NCBI RefSeq assembly: GCF_003855155.1 | Contig: NZ_CP034073.1 | Coordinates: 1 to 64,000 of the forward strand | Reading direction: 5' to 3' | Source: Shewanella psychromarinicola | GTDB lineage: Bacteria; Pseudomonadota; Gammaproteobacteria; Enterobacterales; Shewanellaceae | DNA length: 64,000 bases | In this document: positions 44,183 through 53,500 of the stretch, one piece after another | Layout: every line of letters starts with the position of its first letter | Numbering within the stretch: the first letter of the stretch is position 1 | The notes under the pieces: model-generated | What the model was told of the DNA's origin: nothing | What the model saw: the letters and a program-made list of their open reading frames with translations, nothing else | Database searches by the model: none | Program-made: the position numbers and the translations under genes

Positions 44183-45355
44183 TCAAATACTTGCTTTAGC
44201 ACAGGTTTGATAAGCTGCAATACCACTGTTTGCATTGGCTTGCAGGGCAAGTTGATACTCGATAGCTGTGGCAAAATGTGCATCCCAATGCTGCAATTTG
44301 GGCAACATAAGTTGATGCCACAATGGTGGAATAAGCGTAAGGACAAAAGTACTCAGATACCCGCCAATCATTTGCGGTGCGTGCGGATACGGTGACAATT
44401 GATGATAAGGTAATTGGCCTTGGGCGTGATGATGCGAATGGCGAGTTAAATTAAACATCGCCCACGAACTCACCCGTTTATTGGTATTCCAAGAATGGTG
44501 TGGTTGTACTGGCGAGTTGACCGCTCGAACTAAGCCATAATGCTCCATGTAATTGACTATTTCTAAGGTCGCTTTAGCCCACAACGCCATTAGTACAAAA
44601 AAACTTACCCCCTGCCAACCCGCTAGCCAAAACACCCACCCCATAATCACTAAGCTCATGGCATATCCTCTTAAGGCTTTGTTGTGCCAACTCAATAGCG
44701 CAAGCTGTTTACGCATAAGCCTTTGTAGCTCAATGTGCCAGGCACTTATATTGCCTTTAATGGTCGACATAACAATGTGCGCATACACATTCCGGCCACG
44801 GGGCGCAGTCGCAGGATCGTCCAAGGTACTAACATACTTGTGATGCCCATACACATGCTCAATGGCAAAGTTAGCATCAAAGCTAAAGGCCAATAACCAG
44901 CGGCCAATCAATAATGACACCGGCTGCCAAGTTCGGTGGCTTAACTCATGGCCGGTAATTGTTGCCATTACACCAACCACTAAGCCTAAATAAATCACCA
45001 TTACCCCATACTGGATCAGGCTGGTATTTTCTCGCGCCAATAACACATCATAACCACTGATACGGGTGATCAAAGCGCCATATTGACCGATATCCTGGCT
45101 GGCAAACTGCCAACTGCTAACAAACACCAACATCACGGTTAAGGGCAGCGCCAACCATAATTGCCACGTCAGCAAGGCCGGAAACTGATAGCTCGGCGTG
45201 TGTACATCATCACCAAATAAAATATCGCCACCTAAATACACCGCCACCCATATAGCAAAACCTATACTGATGTATGACTCACCCAAGGTAATACTGGCAA
45301 TGGCAATCAGCGCCATAAGGTGAAACGACATAAACTTAAGATATTTAAACATCAC
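44183..45355 (-). CDS. AlkB-like integral-membrane di-iron alkane hydroxylase
   Basis: 390 residues, several membrane helices. The histidine boxes of the AlkB/xylene-monooxygenase family are present: HELSHR (about 152), HVYGHHK (about 187), NYMEHYGLVR (about 290) and RHSHHH (about 328), along with PHHSWNTNKRVSSW. It should hydroxylate the terminal carbon of alkanes or related chains with O2, taking electrons from a ferredoxin. The ferredoxin gene lies six bases upstream, in the same operon. It starts ATG ATG at 45355. A fatty-acid hydroxylase role is the alternative. Confidence 0.9.
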   Translation of the reverse strand: MMFKYLKFMSFHLMALIAIASITLGESYISIGFAIWVAVYLGGDILFGDDVHTPSYQFPALLTWQLWLALPLTVMLVFVSSWQFASQDIGQYGALITRISGYDVLLARENTSLIQYGVMVIYLGLVVGVMATITGHELSHRTWQPVSLLIGRWLLAFSFDANFAIEHVYGHHKYVSTLDDPATAPRGRNVYAHIVMSTIKGNISAWHIELQRLMRKQLALLSWHNKALRGYAMSLVIMGWVFWLAGWQGVSFFVLMALWAKATLEIVNYMEHYGLVRAVNSPVQPHHSWNTNKRVSSWAMFNLTRHSHHHAQGQLPYHQLSPYPHAPQMIGGYLSTFVLTLIPPLWHQLMLPKLQHWDAHFATAIEYQLALQANANSGIAAYQTCAKASI

Positions 45356-45361
45356 AGTGTC

Positions 45362-45691
45362 CTACTCTTGCGGCTCATCAGCCAGCTGACGCTGACGAAA
45401 ATTCAGTTTAATACTGACATTAGACCTTGGCACACTTTGGCACGCCAAAATCATTCCTTGAGCTATCGCCTTGGCTGATAACACGTAAGCACTGTCGGTT
45501 AACTGTTTAACCTCACCAGACACTAACTGGCACCGACAAGCGCCACAGCTGCCCACCTGACAATGGTGAGGAAAGCGAATGTTGGCCGCCAGTGCAGACG
45601 TTAAAATGGTTTGCTTTACGCTGACTCGCTCAATCACTTTCTGGTCATTAATCGTTAGGGTCACAGGTTTGGCCGTAAACATTGACAACAT
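45362..45691 (-). CDS. Plant-type 2Fe-2S ferredoxin, electron donor to AlkB-like enzyme
   Basis: 109 residues. Cysteines in CQVGSCGACRCQL and LACQSVP give the C-x4-C-x2-C-x(~29)-C pattern of a [2Fe-2S] plant-type ferredoxin. The next gene is the AlkB-like hydroxylase. AAGGAC lies before ATG 45691. Unlike rubredoxin-dependent AlkB, this cluster pairs the hydroxylase with a 2Fe-2S ferredoxin, as in xylene monooxygenase-like arrangements. A ferredoxin reductase is not nearby, so it must be supplied elsewhere. Confidence 0.88.
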   Translation of the reverse strand: MLSMFTAKPVTLTINDQKVIERVSVKQTILTSALAANIRFPHHCQVGSCGACRCQLVSGEVKQLTDSAYVLSAKAIAQGMILACQSVPRSNVSIKLNFRQRQLADEPQE

Positions 45692-45703
45692 AAGCCGTCC
45701 TTT

Positions 45704-45731
45704 AAGGTTAAAGGTTAAAGGTTAAAGGTTA
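45704..45731. repeat. 7-bp repeat x4 in the ferredoxin/AlkB leader
   Basis: AAGGTTA repeated four times perfectly, 13-40 bases upstream of the ferredoxin start. Copy-number change would alter spacing between promoter and ribosome site by seven bases each time. Confidence 0.92.
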
Positions 45732-45846
45732 ACTTTACGCCAGCATCCAAGATAGAAAAGAGGGGGAGATGGACATAAAGGGGTCATTAATAGACAAATG
45801 CAACAAAATCCGTTACAACTAAGTTAAATCCATTGATAAGAATGTT

Positions 45847-46860
45847 ATGCAGCCACTGCCAATTTTTTACTTAAACCAAGTTTATCAACAACTAAGCCTG
45901 TGGGAATGTAATGTTAACATTTGGCTGAGGCATAACGGCATCACACTTGAGCAATTACAAGACCCGTACTATCAAGTGAGTTTTGATGATTATCAACGGC
46001 TAATAAACTCTGCAATCAATCTTTCGGCCAGACCAGACCTAGGTTTACATGTCGGCAATCGAATAAGCATTAACACTCATGGCATGATGGGTTTTGCCAT
46101 GCTTAACAGCAGCACGCTTAAACAAGCCATTGATACATTGAAGCAGTTTATTAACACCCGCACGCCGCTGGTTAGGGTAAATATCCACGAAACGGCCGAC
46201 ACCATGGTCATAACATTCCAAGAAGTACAACCACTAGGCGTAATACAACAACCGTTTATGGATGCACTCTTGGTGACTATTGCTAAGTTGCTGCAACAAC
46301 TCAGTCCGCACTCTCCGGCGTTATGTCAGATTAATCTGAGCTTCCCTGCGCCAACTTATTGGCAGCAATATTCGGCATTAACTAAGGTGCCAGTTCATTT
46401 TAACCAAGCTAGCACCCAGTTTATATTAACCCAAACATTGTTAACCCAACGCCTTGAGATGGCCGATCCCAGCTCATTTATGCAAGCCAGACAATGGTGC
46501 ATTAACGAACTCGATCTACTTAACGGACAGCAGAGTTTGAGTGATAAGCTGTATCAGTATTTATTGCCAAGCCCGATGCCATTACCCAGTTTGAGTGACA
46601 CCGCAGCGCATTTTCACATGACACCACGCACCCTGCATCGCCATTTAGCTCAACAGCAAAGTAGCTATAAAACTATTGTGGCGTCGGTGAACCATCACAT
46701 TGCTAAGCATTATTTATCGCAATCTCAAGGCAGCATTAAACAACTGGCATATCAATTAGGTTATGTGGATGTGACTAATTTTCGGCGGGCATTTAAGCGC
46801 TGGCAAGGCATGACCCCAAGTGAATACCGCCAGCAGCAAAAGACAGGATCCGAAATATGA
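45847..46860 (+). CDS. AraC-family regulator of the AlkB cluster
   Basis: 337 residues. An N-terminal Arabinose_bd-like domain (residues 15-205; GLHVGNRISINTHGMMGFAM) resembles that of OruR/AlkR-type regulators. C-terminal AraC HTH pair at about 240-335: LSDTAAHFHMTPRTLHRHLA and IKQLAYQLGYVDVTNFRRAF, followed by KRWQGMTPSEYR. Divergent from the ferredoxin-alkB operon across 155 bases, so it is the likely activator in response to the hydroxylase substrate. ATG 45847 has a weak site (GATAAGAATGTT). A 13-bp repeat array starts nine bases after its stop. Confidence 0.9.
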   Translation: MQPLPIFYLNQVYQQLSLWECNVNIWLRHNGITLEQLQDPYYQVSFDDYQRLINSAINLSARPDLGLHVGNRISINTHGMMGFAMLNSSTLKQAIDTLKQFINTRTPLVRVNIHETADTMVITFQEVQPLGVIQQPFMDALLVTIAKLLQQLSPHSPALCQINLSFPAPTYWQQYSALTKVPVHFNQASTQFILTQTLLTQRLEMADPSSFMQARQWCINELDLLNGQQSLSDKLYQYLLPSPMPLPSLSDTAAHFHMTPRTLHRHLAQQQSSYKTIVASVNHHIAKHYLSQSQGSIKQLAYQLGYVDVTNFRRAFKRWQGMTPSEYRQQQKTGSEI

Positions 46861-46868
46861 GTTTTTAA

Positions 46869-47073
46869 GATGAGTATCTAATGTGAGTATCTAATATGGG
46901 TCGCGAATGTGAGTTTCTAATATGGGTCGCAAGTGTGAGTATCTAATATGAGTCGCGAGTGTGAGCATCTAATATGAGTCGCGAATATGGGTCGCGAATA
47001 TGGGTCGCGAATGTGAATATCTAATATGGGTCGCGAGTGTGAGTATCTAATGTAGGTCACGAATGTGAGTATG
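46869..47073. repeat. 13-bp tandem repeat, 15 copies plus partial, two alternating forms
   Basis: Units of 13 bases from 46869. Form 1 is TGTGAGTATCTAA; form 2 is TATGGGTCGCGAA with small changes (CAAG, CGAG). Order: 1,1,2,1,2,1,2,1,2,2,2,1,2,1,2, then a partial form 1. The two forms differ mainly in the last eight bases (GTATCTAA versus GTCGCGAA), as with the 14-bp array at 42.4 kb. Confidence 0.95.
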
Positions 47074-47266
47074 CCATAAACGTAAAAAAGCAAACTGCGT
47101 TAACCTTAAACCCATGCTAAACATCATCAAGACAAGCGCCAAGGGTCGTCGTATTCCGCTAATAATCAATCTGTCATGGGCGGTCATTTTTGTTCGCTAA
47201 GCAAGTTTAGCGAACCTCAGATCACCATAATAAACGCGTATTAAACTGCTTTGTGGCTAAACAAGC

Positions 47267-48094
47267 TTAGTCTAAAAAGCTGTTATCTTGAGCCAGCATG
47301 ACTTGATACAGAGGTTGAAAATTACCCCAAGTGACTAAGTCAGACCCATTAAATTGACGGGTTTTTGTGGCAATATCATGGCCAATCAACTTAAGTTCAC
47401 CTGCCGCTTGTGCCAGTAATTGGCTATGACAACAACTGTCTAGCATAACAAAGTTGGCCGTGGCCGCATCAACTGACTTCCCTACGGTCAATAAGCCATG
47501 ATTTTGTAAAATCACCGCCGCATGGCCTTGCAGCGCCTCAGCAATCATGTCGCCTTCAGACACCTCGGCAACCACACCGGTAAAGGTATCAAACACACTG
47601 TGGTTGTCATAAAACATGCAAGCATCTTGTGAAATCGGTTTCAGTAACTCACCTAATGCCGAAAACGCACGACCATAAGTGGTATGGGCATGGGCTACCG
47701 CATTCACGTCTGGGCGCGCATGATGAATACGTGAATGAATCGCAAACGCGGCATTATTAATCGGGTGCTTACCTTCCAAAATTTGACCTTTATGGTTAAC
47801 ACGCACTAAGTCTGATGCCCTAATTTTAGAAAAATGCACCGCCAAAGGGTTTACCCAAAATGAATCGGGATCAATACAATCACGCAAGGTAATGTGGCCC
47901 GCCAAACCTTCATCGAATCGATAATGGGCAAACACTCTAAATGCAGCGGCTAGGCGCTGTTTTTCAAATTGTTGTTGCTGTTGTTTACTGTCAAATTTTG
48001 GCGGTAACGGCATCGGATACTTATCGGTACCAATGGTCATTTTTTTAATTTGTTGGGCTTGTTGTGCTTCGTGTTCGTCGTGTGAAATGGTCAT
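47267..48094 (-). CDS. Class II aldolase/adducin-family protein
   Basis: 275 residues. Zinc-binding motifs of class II aldolases: AFAIHSRIHHARPDVNAVAH followed by AHTTYG, then a later histidine in ILQNHGLLTVG. The substrate is not known; such proteins range from fuculose-phosphate aldolase to decarboxylase-like catabolic enzymes. An N-terminal extension of about 45 residues (Q-rich, FEKQRLAAAFRVFAHYRFDE) precedes the core. Divergent from a LysR regulator, which probably controls it. The 190 bases downstream hold nothing I recognise. Confidence 0.85.
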   Translation of the reverse strand: MTISHDEHEAQQAQQIKKMTIGTDKYPMPLPPKFDSKQQQQQFEKQRLAAAFRVFAHYRFDEGLAGHITLRDCIDPDSFWVNPLAVHFSKIRASDLVRVNHKGQILEGKHPINNAAFAIHSRIHHARPDVNAVAHAHTTYGRAFSALGELLKPISQDACMFYDNHSVFDTFTGVVAEVSEGDMIAEALQGHAAVILQNHGLLTVGKSVDAATANFVMLDSCCHSQLLAQAAGELKLIGHDIATKTRQFNGSDLVTWGNFQPLYQVMLAQDNSFLD

Positions 48095-48185
48095 CTTGAG
48101 TCTGCTTATATTGGTTTAGTTTGACTTTAATTTAACCAAGCCTAAAATAAATTCAAATGATACTAACTTATAGATAACTATTAAT

Positions 48186-49091
48186 ATGCTGCATAATAAG
48201 ATTGATTTGAATCTATTTCTGGTCATGGTCACGGTTTATCAGCAAGGGAGTATTACTGCCGCAGCCACTAAGTTGCACTTAACCCAACCTGCGGTGAGCC
48301 ATGCTATCGCCCGCTTACGCAGCAAATTTAACGACCCATTATTTGTCCGTCATGGCCGTAAAATGGTGCCAACAGCCTTGTGCCAAAAAATCATTCCCGA
48401 TGTGCTGCAAGCGATTAATTTACTTAATAACACCGTCAGCCAACCTGCCACATTTGATATTCAGCAGCATAAACGGGAAATAAAACTCGGTTTAAGAGAT
48501 ATTTTAGAGTCGATGTTTTTCCCAATATTGGTGCCTGACTTACTTAAAAACACCCCTAACCTCACCATAAACAGTCGTCAAATTAAGCGGACAGAACTTG
48601 AACCCTCATTGGCTCAGCAAAGCTTAGATATTGTTATCGACGTGCTGATGCCAACCCATAAAGACATACGCAGTAGCTTAATTTGTCATGAAGGTTTTTC
48701 GCTTATTTGCCGCAAAGATCACCCCATACTGCAACAGCTAACCCTGGAACATTACGCTAAAGCGTCACATGCGTTAGTCAGCTTAAAAGACTTTACCATC
48801 GACACCGTCGACATGGCATTAGCCACCCAAGGGATCACCCGCAATATTGCCTTGCGCTGCGAGCACTACTTTGCCGCCATTAACGTTGTTAGCCAGTCAG
48901 ACATGATAATGACCATGCCCAACAGCTATGCCATGTTGCTGCAACAATCTATGCCTATTGTGGTGTCACCCTTGCCATTTGACGTACCCAATTTAGCCGT
49001 ACACATGTATTGGCATAAACAAGCTGAAGAAGATCCAGTAAACCAATGGATAAGAACTAAACTGCTTAATATCTCAGCGCAGTTGTTCTAG
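48186..49091 (+). CDS. LysR-type regulator, divergent from the aldolase gene
   Basis: 301 residues. N-terminal winged helix: KIDLNLFLVMVTVYQQGSIT, AATKLHLTQPAVSHAIARLR and FVRHGRKMVPTALC, close to the NodD/LeuO-like branch (D-L-N-L-x-x-x-x). C-terminal effector domain contains the usual LQHRDAL-type helix in weak form. Regulated gene is inferred to be the class II aldolase from the head-to-head arrangement with about 90 bases between starts. ATG 48186 lacks a strong ribosome site. Confidence 0.87.
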   Translation: MLHNKIDLNLFLVMVTVYQQGSITAAATKLHLTQPAVSHAIARLRSKFNDPLFVRHGRKMVPTALCQKIIPDVLQAINLLNNTVSQPATFDIQQHKREIKLGLRDILESMFFPILVPDLLKNTPNLTINSRQIKRTELEPSLAQQSLDIVIDVLMPTHKDIRSSLICHEGFSLICRKDHPILQQLTLEHYAKASHALVSLKDFTIDTVDMALATQGITRNIALRCEHYFAAINVVSQSDMIMTMPNSYAMLLQQSMPIVVSPLPFDVPNLAVHMYWHKQAEEDPVNQWIRTKLLNISAQLF

Positions 49092-49250
49092 TGGTCTTTA
49101 AAATAACAAATAGAATAACAATAAAAATAATCACCCATAAAACAATCACCCATAAAAACCCTTTTTTAATCTAGCTCCGTTTACACACATAACAGACCAA
49201 GATTAGCGGTTTAAAAAATAGCATAAAGCGAACTATTAGCGGAGTCATCA

Positions 49251-49967
49251 ATGAACAGACCATTACTTATTAGTATCCTCTCGGGCGTATTATTCACCTT
49301 AACCGCAGCCAGCAGTTTATCGACACTGCAAGCGGCTGAGTTAAGTTTCGCCCATATTGAAACAGAAGGAACCAGCACCATAGAAGCCCCGGCAGACATG
49401 GCCATCATCAATGTCCAAGTATCAATAGAAGCGGATAGTGCCAAAGCGGCTAAAGACAAAGCCGACGATGCCGTCAGCCAATTTATGCAGCGTTTACTCA
49501 ACGCGGGTATCGACAAAAAGCACATTCAAAGTGCTAATTTACAGCTCAATCCACAATACAGTTATGTGCAAAATGAACCACGAAAATTGACCGGCTATAG
49601 CGCAAATCGTCAAATGACGGTAACCGTAATGGACCTCAACAGCTTAAATGAATTACTCGATAGCGCTTTGGTTGAAGGGATTAATAACGTTAATAATATC
49701 GAGCTGAAATCCAGCCAAGAAGCACAAATCATTGCCCAAGCTCGCCAAGCCGCCATTAACGATGCCAAGCAAAAAGCCCAATCGCTCGCCAAAGGCTTTG
49801 GCGAACAAATCGCTGGCGTATGGGAAGTAAGGTACTTTCCGCAGCAATCACATCAACCTGAAATGTACCGTGCCAGCATGAAAATGAATGCTGATGTGGC
49901 GCAAACCTATCAACAAGGTCAAGTGACGATTAGCGACAGAATCGAAGTGGTATTTAGACTCAAATAG
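49251..49967 (+). CDS. SIMPL-domain (DUF541/YggE-like) periplasmic protein
   Basis: 238 residues. Signal peptide 1-28 (ending LQAAE). The SIMPL fold is indicated by IETEGTSTIEAPADMAIINV, the central KLTGYSANRQMTVTVMDL and QARQAAINDAKQKAQSLAKG, then the C-terminal strand with ISDRIEVVFRLK. E. coli YggE is linked to oxidative-stress resistance; the mechanism is unknown. GGAG precedes the ATG. Possible terminator hairpin directly downstream. Confidence 0.9.
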   Translation: MNRPLLISILSGVLFTLTAASSLSTLQAAELSFAHIETEGTSTIEAPADMAIINVQVSIEADSAKAAKDKADDAVSQFMQRLLNAGIDKKHIQSANLQLNPQYSYVQNEPRKLTGYSANRQMTVTVMDLNSLNELLDSALVEGINNVNNIELKSSQEAQIIAQARQAAINDAKQKAQSLAKGFGEQIAGVWEVRYFPQQSHQPEMYRASMKMNADVAQTYQQGQVTISDRIEVVFRLK

Positions 49968-49993
49968 TCATACTGCCGGAAGTCGCTAAAGGC

Positions 49994-50027
49994 AATGTGC
50001 CAGAGCTTATCGCTACGCTGGCACATT
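49994..50027. terminator. 10-bp inverted repeat after the SIMPL gene
   Basis: AATGTGCCAG, a 14-base loop, CTGGCACATT. A perfect 10-pair stem 27 bases after the stop but without a T run, so termination is likely but not certain. The rest of 50028-50564 is gene-free; TGATCTGAGTCACA near 50340 is a poor CRP/FNR-like match for the dehydrogenase gene. Confidence 0.55.
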
Positions 50028-50564
50028 AGCTTGCAGCCAAGCAACAAAACCAATGGTGATAAGCATCCGTTAGGGTAACTGAACGAGTCTACTCTTTAAA
50101 ACAGAGCAGCTTGGTGGATTAACACAGTATATTTCACCTCAGATCAGATAATAAACAGTTATCAAACAGCCCTTTGTACGGCTAACTTCATTATATTTAT
50201 TGGCAATAGGATCGTCCAGAATCATAAACAATGGCAATAAACATTCACTTTTATCTGTAAAAATAACAAGCTCAAACAAGTAATAACCTTATATTTATTA
50301 AGGTTTTATTATAAAAATTTCATTTAATTGCCACAAAAATGATCTGAGTCACATATGGATCTCGCTCCTCAAACTAAACTTAATGAATTGAATGTGACTG
50401 TGGATGCGAGAAAAAGGTTAGCAAGATTAATCTGCATTACTGACATAAAAACCACTATAGGCATACTCCATTTACGCTGTTGTACCCTAATGATGTCCTA
50501 CTCGTCGCATCCTCAAAGGCATTAAGACTTAGCCAGTGACTCCGAAAAATTAAAAGGCCTTGCA

Positions 50565-53500
50565 ATGATTGATATCACTATCGACGGCACAACGCTATCG
50601 CTTCCCCAGACAAACAACTTGTTAAAGGCAGCCATTGACGCCGGTATTAATATACCTAGCTTATGTGACTTCTCCCACAATCAAGAGAAGCAGCACTGTA
50701 ATTTATGCCAAGTACAAATAAAAAACCATGATGGCAGTTTACGGTGTGTTCGTGCCTGTGAGACACCGCTGGAAGCCGGCTTAGATGTGATTACCAAGTC
50801 GAGCTATTTAAGCAAAATTCGTCAACAGGCACTCAAAGATATTCTTAGCGATCATTTTGCTGATTGTGAAGCCCCTTGCCAAACCGCCTGTCCAGCCGGC
50901 GTTGACGTGCAGTCGTATCTGTATCATATCGGCAGAGGCGATCATAAAGAAGCTGTCAAGGTCATTAAAAAAACCTTGCCTTTGCCACTGTCCATTGGTC
51001 GTGTTTGTCCGGCATTTTGTGAAGCAGAATGCAGTCGTGGACTGGTTGACGAACCGGTGGCTATTCGCCAACTCAAACGTCATGCAGCCGATCTGGATTT
51101 ACATGATTTGGAATCTTATGTTCCGCCAAAAGCACCGGCTACCAATAAACGCATTGCGATTATCGGCAGTGGCCCTGCGGGATTAACCGCGGGTTATTAT
51201 CTGTCTAATAATGGTCACGATGTGACCATTATGGAATCTGCACCTAAAGCTGGGGGCTGGTTACGTTATGGCATCCCAGAGTATCGCTTACCTAAAGATA
51301 TTCTTGATAAAGAAATTGAACTGCTCACCCGTAACGGACTTAAGATCCAAACCGGAGTGGCACTGGGTCGTGATACCAATTTAACCGAATTAGTGGCCAA
51401 TTATGATGCAGTTTGCCTTGCTATTGGGGCACAAAAAGCCGTACCAATGAACTACCCTGGCAGTGATTTAAAGGGCTGTTATTTAGGTGTAGATTATTTG
51501 CGCGATTATTGCACCGACAAAAAACTTATCACAGGTAAAAAAGTAGCCGTGATCGGTGGCGGTAACACGGCTATCGATTGCGCCCGCACCGCGGTCCGAG
51601 ATGGCGCTGATGTGAGCTTAATCTATCGTCGTAGCCGTGATGAAATGCCAGCAGAACCCTATGAAATACATGAAGCCGAAGTGGAAGGGGTTAAGTTTCA
51701 TTTTCTCACCAATCCAATTGAAAACCACAGTGATAGCCAAGGCCAAGTGAAATCAGTCACGTTTGCTAAAATGGCGCTGGGTGAACCCGATGCTTCGGGC
51801 CGACGCTCTCCCAAGGCTACAGGCGAAACGTTTGAGGAAGCGTTTGATACCGTCATTCCCGCGGTATCTCAAAAAGTGGATTTAGCCTTTTTAGACCAGC
51901 CAGAAAATCAGATAGACAGTGGTCACATTGCCTTGACTCGCTGGCATACTTTCCTTGGCTGCGAACAGACCATGTCTGCCGGGGTGGAAAAGTTATTTGT
52001 TATCGGTGATTCACGCACCGGCCCCTCGACCGCTGTGGCTGCGGTTGCCGATGGCCGAAAAGCCGCTGAGGCCATTGAGGGATTATTAACTGAAGGGTTA
52101 ACTTGCCATTTAGAACCCGCAGCGTTTAACTCGATAAAAGCCAAGAAAACGTCTTCATTGTCTGCTGAATTATACCCTGACACGGCCAAACGGCCACGCT
52201 TGAAAATGCCAGAATTAAACCAGTTAAATCGAGCGCTTAACTTTGCCGAAGTCGAGCTAGGATTCATTCCCGATGCCGCAATGAAAGAAGCCATGCGCTG
52301 TTTAGAATGTGCTTGCCAAGCCAATACAGATTGTCAGTTACGCGACTATGCCACCGAATATAAAGTAGACGGTAAAGCACTTGATCAGAGTCAGGCACGT
52401 AAATTTAAAGTCGATAACAGTGCGCCTTTTATTACCTTTGATGCCAATCGTTGCATCAGTTGCGCCGCTTGTGTTGAAGCCTGCCATCAACAAAGTGGTC
52501 ATAACGTTATCAGCTTTGAACCCAATAGTTATCAAGCACTGCCAAATGCGACCGCCGCCATTAGCCGCAATGCCCCTCGTGTCGGCTTCACGGCTTCAAT
52601 GAGTGACAGCGATTGTGTTCAATGTGGTAACTGTGTTCAAGTCTGTCCAACTGGCGCCTTGGTTGATGCCAGAGATAAAACTCAAGGCCGTGATATAGCG
52701 TTAACCAAAACCTCAACGGTGTGCACCTATTGTGGTGTCGGTTGCCGTGTTGAACTGCATGTTGACCAAAGCAAGAATCACGTTATGCGGGTAACCGGTG
52801 ACAGTCATTCGCTGGTAAATGAAGGCATGTTGTGTGTAAAGGGCCGCTCTGGCTTTGACTTTTTGAACAGTCCTAAACGCCTCACTACGCCATTAATTCG
52901 CAAAAATGGTCAGCTCCAACCAGCCAGTTGGGCTGAAGCCTTAGGCTATATAGCAGAGCAACTTCAACCGATTAAAGATGCTGCGGGCCCAAGCAAGTTC
53001 GCCGCATTGTCATCGGCTAAATGCACCAATGAAGAAAACTATTTAATGCAAAAGTTCACCCGTAGCATTATGGGTACCAATAGCATAGATCACTGCGCTA
53101 GACTGTGTCATTCATCGTCGGTTGCAGGCTTATCCGATACCATTGGCGGCGGGGCCATGACCAATGATATTCCCAGTATTAAAGATTCAGATGTCATTTT
53201 TATCATCGGCTCCGATACGACCACTGCCCACCCGATTATCGCCTCGCATATCAAAAGAGCAGTCAATCAACATGGCGCGCGCTTAATCGTCGCGGACCCA
53301 AAGAAAACCACTATCGCAGACAGTGCCAATTTATATGTATCACATAAACCTGGCACAGATGTGATGCTACTCAATGCCATCATGCAACAAATTATCATCC
53401 ATGATTGGCAAGACATGGAATACATCAACAAGCGTATTGAAGACTATCAATTGCTAAAGCAAGAAGTGATGAAGCCTGATTATAATTTAGTCAATGCGGC

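Noticed and set aside
50341..50357. CRP/FNR site before the formate dehydrogenase gene
   Set aside because: TGATCTGAGTCACA has only one good half-site, too weak to list as a feature.
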